Shown piece after piece: positions 58,829 through 64,000 of a stretch of 64,000 bases of DNA. The stretch is from Colletotrichum lupini. Its lineage: Eukaryota > Ascomycota > Sordariomycetes > Glomerellales > Glomerellaceae. The position numbers were made by a program, and so were the translations under genes. Under the pieces are notes generated by a model. It worked only from the letters and a program-made list of their open reading frames with translations. It searched no databases and was not told the origin of the DNA. The first letter of the stretch is position 1. Each line of letters opens with the position of its first letter. The DNA lies in NCBI RefSeq assembly GCF_023278565.1, contig NC_064677.1, forward strand, positions 1,550,001 through 1,614,000. Reading direction: 5' to 3'.

Positions 58829-60174
58829 AGTTTTGTAACCTGTTCAATGAGCGAAAGAAATGTCAGACAACCGTTGTTGCCAACTCTGCGGGTCACTGTC
58901 TCCTTAGAGGAAACTGATGAAAGTTCACTTATCCCGATTTTTACTTTGTTGGAGGGATGGCGATGCATCGAACGAACTCATGTTGCCTGCACGAAATGCA
59001 AATGACATCTCTTGGCGACGATCGAGTGTTACAGGGACGCATCGTTCGCAATTCATTCAATGTCGTCTTTTCTCGGATGCTCCGGAAAACACTCCCGGGA
59101 CCACGATCCAGGTTCCCGTCACTGGACGATCCAGCGGTCTGCGTAATACGGATAGGCAAGGAAGATGGACTGGCAGGCATGAGCTGTTTCGATCGATTGC
59201 CGAGCTCAACAGCACGCATCTAGACCATCGTAATCCCTTGCCCTGGTGCGCTGGCAGACTTCAACTATTCGCTCATTCTCGCCAAGGAACTCAATGGTCT
59301 CGGACTTTGGGGTACCCGTAGTCTTGCTGGATTCTTAGATTGATATTGTCCAGGTCGTAGCGGAAGAGAGCTCCCCACCCCTTCTTAGTCTCAGCCCTAG
59401 GAATCGGAATCGGAATTCCTTCAGGGTCTTCATGTCGGTTTCCGGACGCACGGATGCTCTTCCAGATGGACCTACATGGACCTATGTACATGGGGACGGG
59501 AAGACGAGGTTCGTCTGTGTCGCATCGGGAGGTGTGGAGTTTCAATGCTCTGATACGGCAGATGATATATTATGATCTATGATAGGTACAGTACATACAT
59601 GAGGTAGAGCCACCATCTACAAGAGGGCCATTCTTATCTGTATCTGCCAGTCGGATACATCCTACTGCACTCACTCTTATTGCAGAAAGTAGTGAATGCA
59701 TGATTGCAAGGGCAAGGACAGGCTCTCTGAGGAGAGGCGGGGAGAATAGACCTGCGGATGTGAAATTCGTGCCGAGCACCGAACCTTGATTTCTAAGCTG
59801 GGTGTACCATGTTGGGCTGCTTTCCCCGTAAACTCCGCCGGGAGTTCAGAGAAGAGGACTGGAGCCAAGCAATCGAGTAAGCGGGGTTGTTTCCCCCCTC
59901 CTTTCTTGAGTGTGAGGGAACAAGTTGCATCACGACATCGGTCTTTCAATGGTGCAACTTTCCGAACTCATTGTATTACCACTGTTGCATTGGTAATCAA
60001 TTATCAACACTCGATTCCTTCAAATACGCACCAACCTCACCATCGCCAGTCAATCCACCCGCAGTCCTCCAGTTGGAAAGCCAAGACATCAAGTCTCAAA
60101 TTCCCGACAAACAACACAATTAGCAGCTGTCCAAATCATCGACACAGGCTTGGATCAGAAACAGAATCCTGACA
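58829..60174. other. intergenic region, no gene seen
   Basis: It contains the 3' flank of the synthase and the promoter of the glutathione transferase. Short frames on both strands show no family features. Confidence 0.4.
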
Positions 60175-61130
60175 ATGTCTTCCGCCGCGCCCAAGATCAA
60201 GCTGTACACCAACCACGGCTGCCCATGTACGTGACATCCATTCCTAGCCTCACCCTCGTTGATTTCCGTCGCTTCGTGTCCAACCCCTCTTCCTCTCTTC
60301 GCGTAACCTCCTACCCCCGGGAGCCACGTGCAGAATTAAGCATGAAGGCATACTGCCAACCCCTCATGAAGTCTCACGACTCAAACCACCGCATCATCCT
60401 CAGAACAAATCAAAATTTACCGACCTCAAGAGGGGGCCAAGATACACAGATAGCTAACCCCGAATCCTCAGGGGCTCACCGTGCACACATCGCCCTCGCA
60501 GAACTGGGCCTCCCCTTTGAGGAAGAAATCATCGACCTCTCGGTGCCCCGCACAAAGGAGTACCTGGCCATCAACCCGCGCGGACTTGTTCCCTCCCTCT
60601 CCTACGACGGCGAAATCATCACAGAGTCCGCCATTGTCAGCCAGTTCCTCGCCGACGCTCACCCGTCCCACCTCGTCCCCGCCCCGGGCAGCAAGGACGC
60701 CGCCCTGCGCCGCGCACGCATCAACTTCTTCGTCGACACCTACTTTAGCAAGGCTAACTCGTCTCTGTACAAGCTGCAGCTCGCAAAGTCGGAAGCAGAG
60801 GCGAATGAGGTTGCGGCTGGGTTCATTGACGTTATCGCCAAGGAGGTTGAGCCGCTGTTGAAGGATGCGAAGCCGTACTTTGGCGGCAGTGACAAGGTTA
60901 CCTTGGCCGAGGTCCTTACAGGCTCATTCACACTGAGGCTGTTCTCGTTTGCAAACTACGAGCTCATCCCCAAGAGTATCCTGACGTCGCTGGAGGACAA
61001 GGCGCCCAGCTTCTACAAGTGGGCGCAGACCGTCAACAGCACGCCTAGCGTCAACGGTATCTACGATGAGAAGAATGTGGTAGAGCGGACCAAGCACCGT
61101 ATCGCTGCCATGAAGGCTGCGCAGGCTTGA
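60175..61130 (+). CDS. glutathione S-transferase, omega-like (236 aa)
   Basis: Two exons (60175-60226 and 60472-61130) with a 245-bp GT-AG intron give 236 residues. Reading straight through the intron would give a longer but incorrect frame lacking the active site. The split Trp codon restores CPWAHRAHIALAELG with Cys16 at the thioredoxin-fold active site, as in omega-class and GTO-type fungal enzymes. NPRGLVPSL contains the cis-proline loop, and ESAIVSQFLAD binds glutathione. The C-terminal helical domain is complete. Expected activity is thiol transfer or glutathione-dependent reduction, probably cytosolic. Confidence 0.9.
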
Positions 61131-64000
61131 CAGGAGGGTGGTAGCCGACTTTGAAGCGGCTGTATGAACACGGCTGTTAGTCATCAAGGCATTCCGGGAA
61201 GTTTAACCAATCCCATGATATTAGCGTCACAAGTCACTTTTGAATATCACCTCACTTTGAGTTGTCAACGCAAGGACCCATGTCCCTTGGAGAAATTGGG
61301 AAAAGGTTAAATATTTAACGAGATGTGGCTGTACAGCCCCTAGAGTCTGGTTTGAGAATGGCTTGAGTGGCCATTATCTGACCTGAGTGACAATACTTTT
61401 GACGCCCAGGAATCCTCATCAATCATCTCATCGAGGAATATGACCAGGCGTGGAAGACCTGGGTAAGGCACATTGCCCCAAGGGCATGAAGTCTTCATGG
61501 TGTGATTGAATGCCCACCCAAAGCCTCCTTCCATGCTGAGTTAATCCGAAGAATAACAGCAAAAAGGATTTCCCTCTTACTTAGAGTGATTTTGAACCTT
61601 ACGCACAGATCTTCACCATCGAGATGGTGGCCAGCAATCGAGGGAACAACCCGGGCGGGACGAAGTCCGATCTCTCTTGCAAGCCTAGACCGCGGCGTCT
61701 AGTCTGCCAGGCTGCGTTATGCTTTTGCTTCACTGATTTTACCGCAGGGCCACTTACCCTCCGGCAGGCAAATCGCTGAACAGAGGATCTCTCGTACGAT
61801 GATGGGCTGCTCTTTTCGGCTTTACGAGCTTGCGACTGCTCGTCTAGCTTCAAGATGACTTGTCTTACACTGCGCCCAAGCAGGGCGCGAGGAGAAGGGC
61901 AGCCATTCCAAGGGCCGAAAAATGCAGGAGGGCAGAGAAATCCATATCTTGACTGCACACAAGAGAATCACAGATTGGATTTCACGTCACACAGCTGCCA
62001 ATGCTACATACGATCGTTTCGACATACAAAAGCACATCATGCTTTTTGACAACCGTTAAGAGATTTCGCCTGATTTCTTCGCGCTCGAGATTCCGTCACA
62101 TCACCCGCAGCGGAACGCATCTCGCCCGAACGGAGATTCTTACCGATTAGTAGTCTCTCCGAACCAGAAGATTCAAATCTTCGGCTCAAAAGAGTGCTTG
62201 GATACAGATTGTCTCCCACTTACCGACGGGAGACTCGAGAGGACGGACGCGTCTTGTTGAGAGGATCAGATCAGACTGGTCGCGAAGGGTTTGAAGGTGG
62301 TGGTCTAAGACTTTGGTTCTAGAAGAAACAAAGAATACGAGATGGAGGGCCGAGTACGTTGAGAAGCTTTTGCTGGTCTTTGCCTGGTCTTTTGCTGATG
62401 GTGTGTACTGCTAACTCGATTGCCACAGATGAGTCAATTTAGCTGCCATCCCAGATGAAAACTGACTGGGTTTCTGATAGGCATTGCCTAAATAGAAGAG
62501 ACACACATGATTCAGTCTTGCGGGTAGCTAGCATCTGCCGTGGCGGGGGCGATTGGGGAGGTTGCTCATCCGCTGTCAACCAAGTCTCGAACAAGGCAGG
62601 CAGATAGACCAGCACCTACTACACCAAACTCGACGCACCGTTGAGGTCACCTTAGGCCTAACATGCTCGTCAGAAAGAACATCCGAGAGGGCGAGAGGAA
62701 TCCATAGAGTTCGAGAACAGACATTGAGGAGCACAGAGAAAAGGGCGGGAGTGAAAGAGGAATGGGCGGAGTCTAAATAGAGTTTGGCTGCTTAGACTCA
62801 AACGGGACAACCACTGAACCACAGACCAAACGCTTTCCCCTCACTTCCTCACGAAGCAGCTTTTTCTGCAACAAATGTGGCTGATTGGAACGAATGAGAG
62901 GGCGTTGTGTATGCTGGCCAGCCCTTCTCGAAGACGGCTTCGAAACACTCGAGCTGTGTGAAACATCACAGCGTACATCCCGGAGCAGCAGCCGGTTAGG
63001 GACAAGGGTCGCGAAGGGGCGGGGGACCATTGGCCGAGCCACTCGGTGCCCGGAGCACTAGCAGCATGGACTACCAGCTAGAACCTGAACGGTCGTTTTT
63101 CGTTTCCTTCTGGCCCCCCAATGACACAGACTCTGTGGCCCTGCGTTCCTGCAGCTTGTCAAGGGTAGTCACATTGATGACGGAGCGAGAGGGTAATCAA
63201 AGACAAAGAGGTGGACGAAGACAGCATGAGGGAAGACGCACTGATCGCTTTGATGGACCGTCTCCTGCTCGGCTAAATGGTTGGCGAAATAGCGGGATGG
63301 ACCTGCAGACCTAGTCCCGTGAAACATGACAACCGACACCATGGCTGCTTGAATCTGCCGCTAGAACTCTAAGATCTTCCACTGGTGATGCAGCGGCGCG
63401 GGTTCAAAGGCCGAGAGCTGCTGGGGGACGCTTGCCAAGTCGAGCCCATACATATGCTTATGCCGGTAAATATGTGACAGGGGAGCTTCCCATCACCGCG
63501 ATACATAGCGTCTGGGTAGATCTTCTGCTCATTGAGATTGGAATTACATATTCATATAGCCTTAGGCGCGGAGTAGAGGAGGCTACTCAGGGCTAGGAGG
63601 TGATGGAGGGACGACATCGACAGAAAGTCAGAAACACGGCCAATCAGCTCGTAAGCGCACAGAGCATAGCGCACACCCTCACACACCGCTTCCTAGACCA
63701 TTTCCATCCCATCCACAAAACCTCGCAACACTTGGACGGGAGGGTGCTCTTGCAGCACTGCAGCAGCAAGAAAGTGAGGGGGGCAAGACAGCAGGGAGGG
63801 AGCTTTGTCCGCCCCGGAGCCCCCCTTTGACGTCTTTTCCCGGAGTGTGATCATTCTTTGCATCTGAAGCAAAGACCAGTTATCCTTGATGTGTCACGAT
63901 CCATGGGGCAAACACAACGAACGGGTCCCCTGGGGGGGAGGTTGATAACGTTGTTTCCTCCCACCTCGCTTGTGAAGCATCTCCAACGCCGTCCCCACTA
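61131..64000. other. gene-poor right end of window
   Basis: About 2.9 kb of GC-balanced DNA without a recognisable gene, repeat or RNA. Short frames on both strands look random. It may be the upstream region of a gene beyond the window. Confidence 0.35.

Noticed and set aside
60150..61130. 326-codon continuous frame at the glutathione transferase
   Set aside because: It reads through the 245-bp intron and misses the CPWA active site; the spliced two-exon model fits the family.
1..64000. CRISPR arrays, rRNA or tRNA genes
   Set aside because: No spaced palindromic repeats and no convincing RNA gene were seen; CRISPR would also be unexpected in a fungal nucleus.

Overview
The window is nuclear DNA of a filamentous ascomycete (Pezizomycotina, probably a Sordariomycete; genus not determinable from the sequence). 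The evidence is short GT-AG introns, Zn2Cys6 and P450 genes of fungal type, a PhiA-type cell-wall protein, and a split between GC-balanced genic DNA and TpA-saturated AT-rich blocks that carry the mark of RIP (repeat-induced point mutation).

Layout. 1-5964: AT-rich, RIP-destroyed Ty1/copia retrotransposon on the minus strand, ending in its 205-bp LTR. 5965-13670: a gene island with a very large secreted GH55 beta-1,3-glucanase-like protein carrying LysM motifs, and a cytochrome P450. 13671-31777: an 18.1-kb block of inserted DNA that can be resolved into five nested insertions, each marked by a target-site duplication: a solo LTR (AAATC), a TIR DNA element (GTAGG), a copia LTR (AAAAT), a complete copia element in opposite orientation (AATAC), and a RIP-mutated gypsy element (TTTA). 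An uninterrupted copy of the outermost LTR at 5760-5964 serves as the empty site. 31778-49438: host DNA with a berberine-bridge-type FAD oxidoreductase gene split in its first exon by a Fot1/pogo element, then a Nudix hydrolase, a Zn2Cys6 regulator, a second P450 and a pyruvate decarboxylase, all four on the minus strand. 49439-51308: a second Fot1/pogo copy in the opposite orientation. 51309-64000: quiet GC-rich DNA with phiA, a divergent acetolactate decarboxylase / catabolic acetolactate synthase pair, and an omega-like glutathione transferase.

How the genes may work together. The divergent alsD-alsS pair is a compact acetoin module (pyruvate to acetolactate to acetoin) with intronless, bacterial-looking enzymes around a shared 889-bp promoter that holds a perfect CRE palindrome. 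The pyruvate decarboxylase 8 kb away acts on the same substrate. The FAD oxidoreductase, regulator, two P450s and decarboxylase resemble tailoring genes of a secondary-metabolite locus, but no backbone synthase is visible and the oxidoreductase is broken by a transposon. The most striking structures are the nested-transposon stack, with its 121-bp flipped LTR end and an intact copia coding region inside RIP-damaged surroundings, and the acetoin pair.
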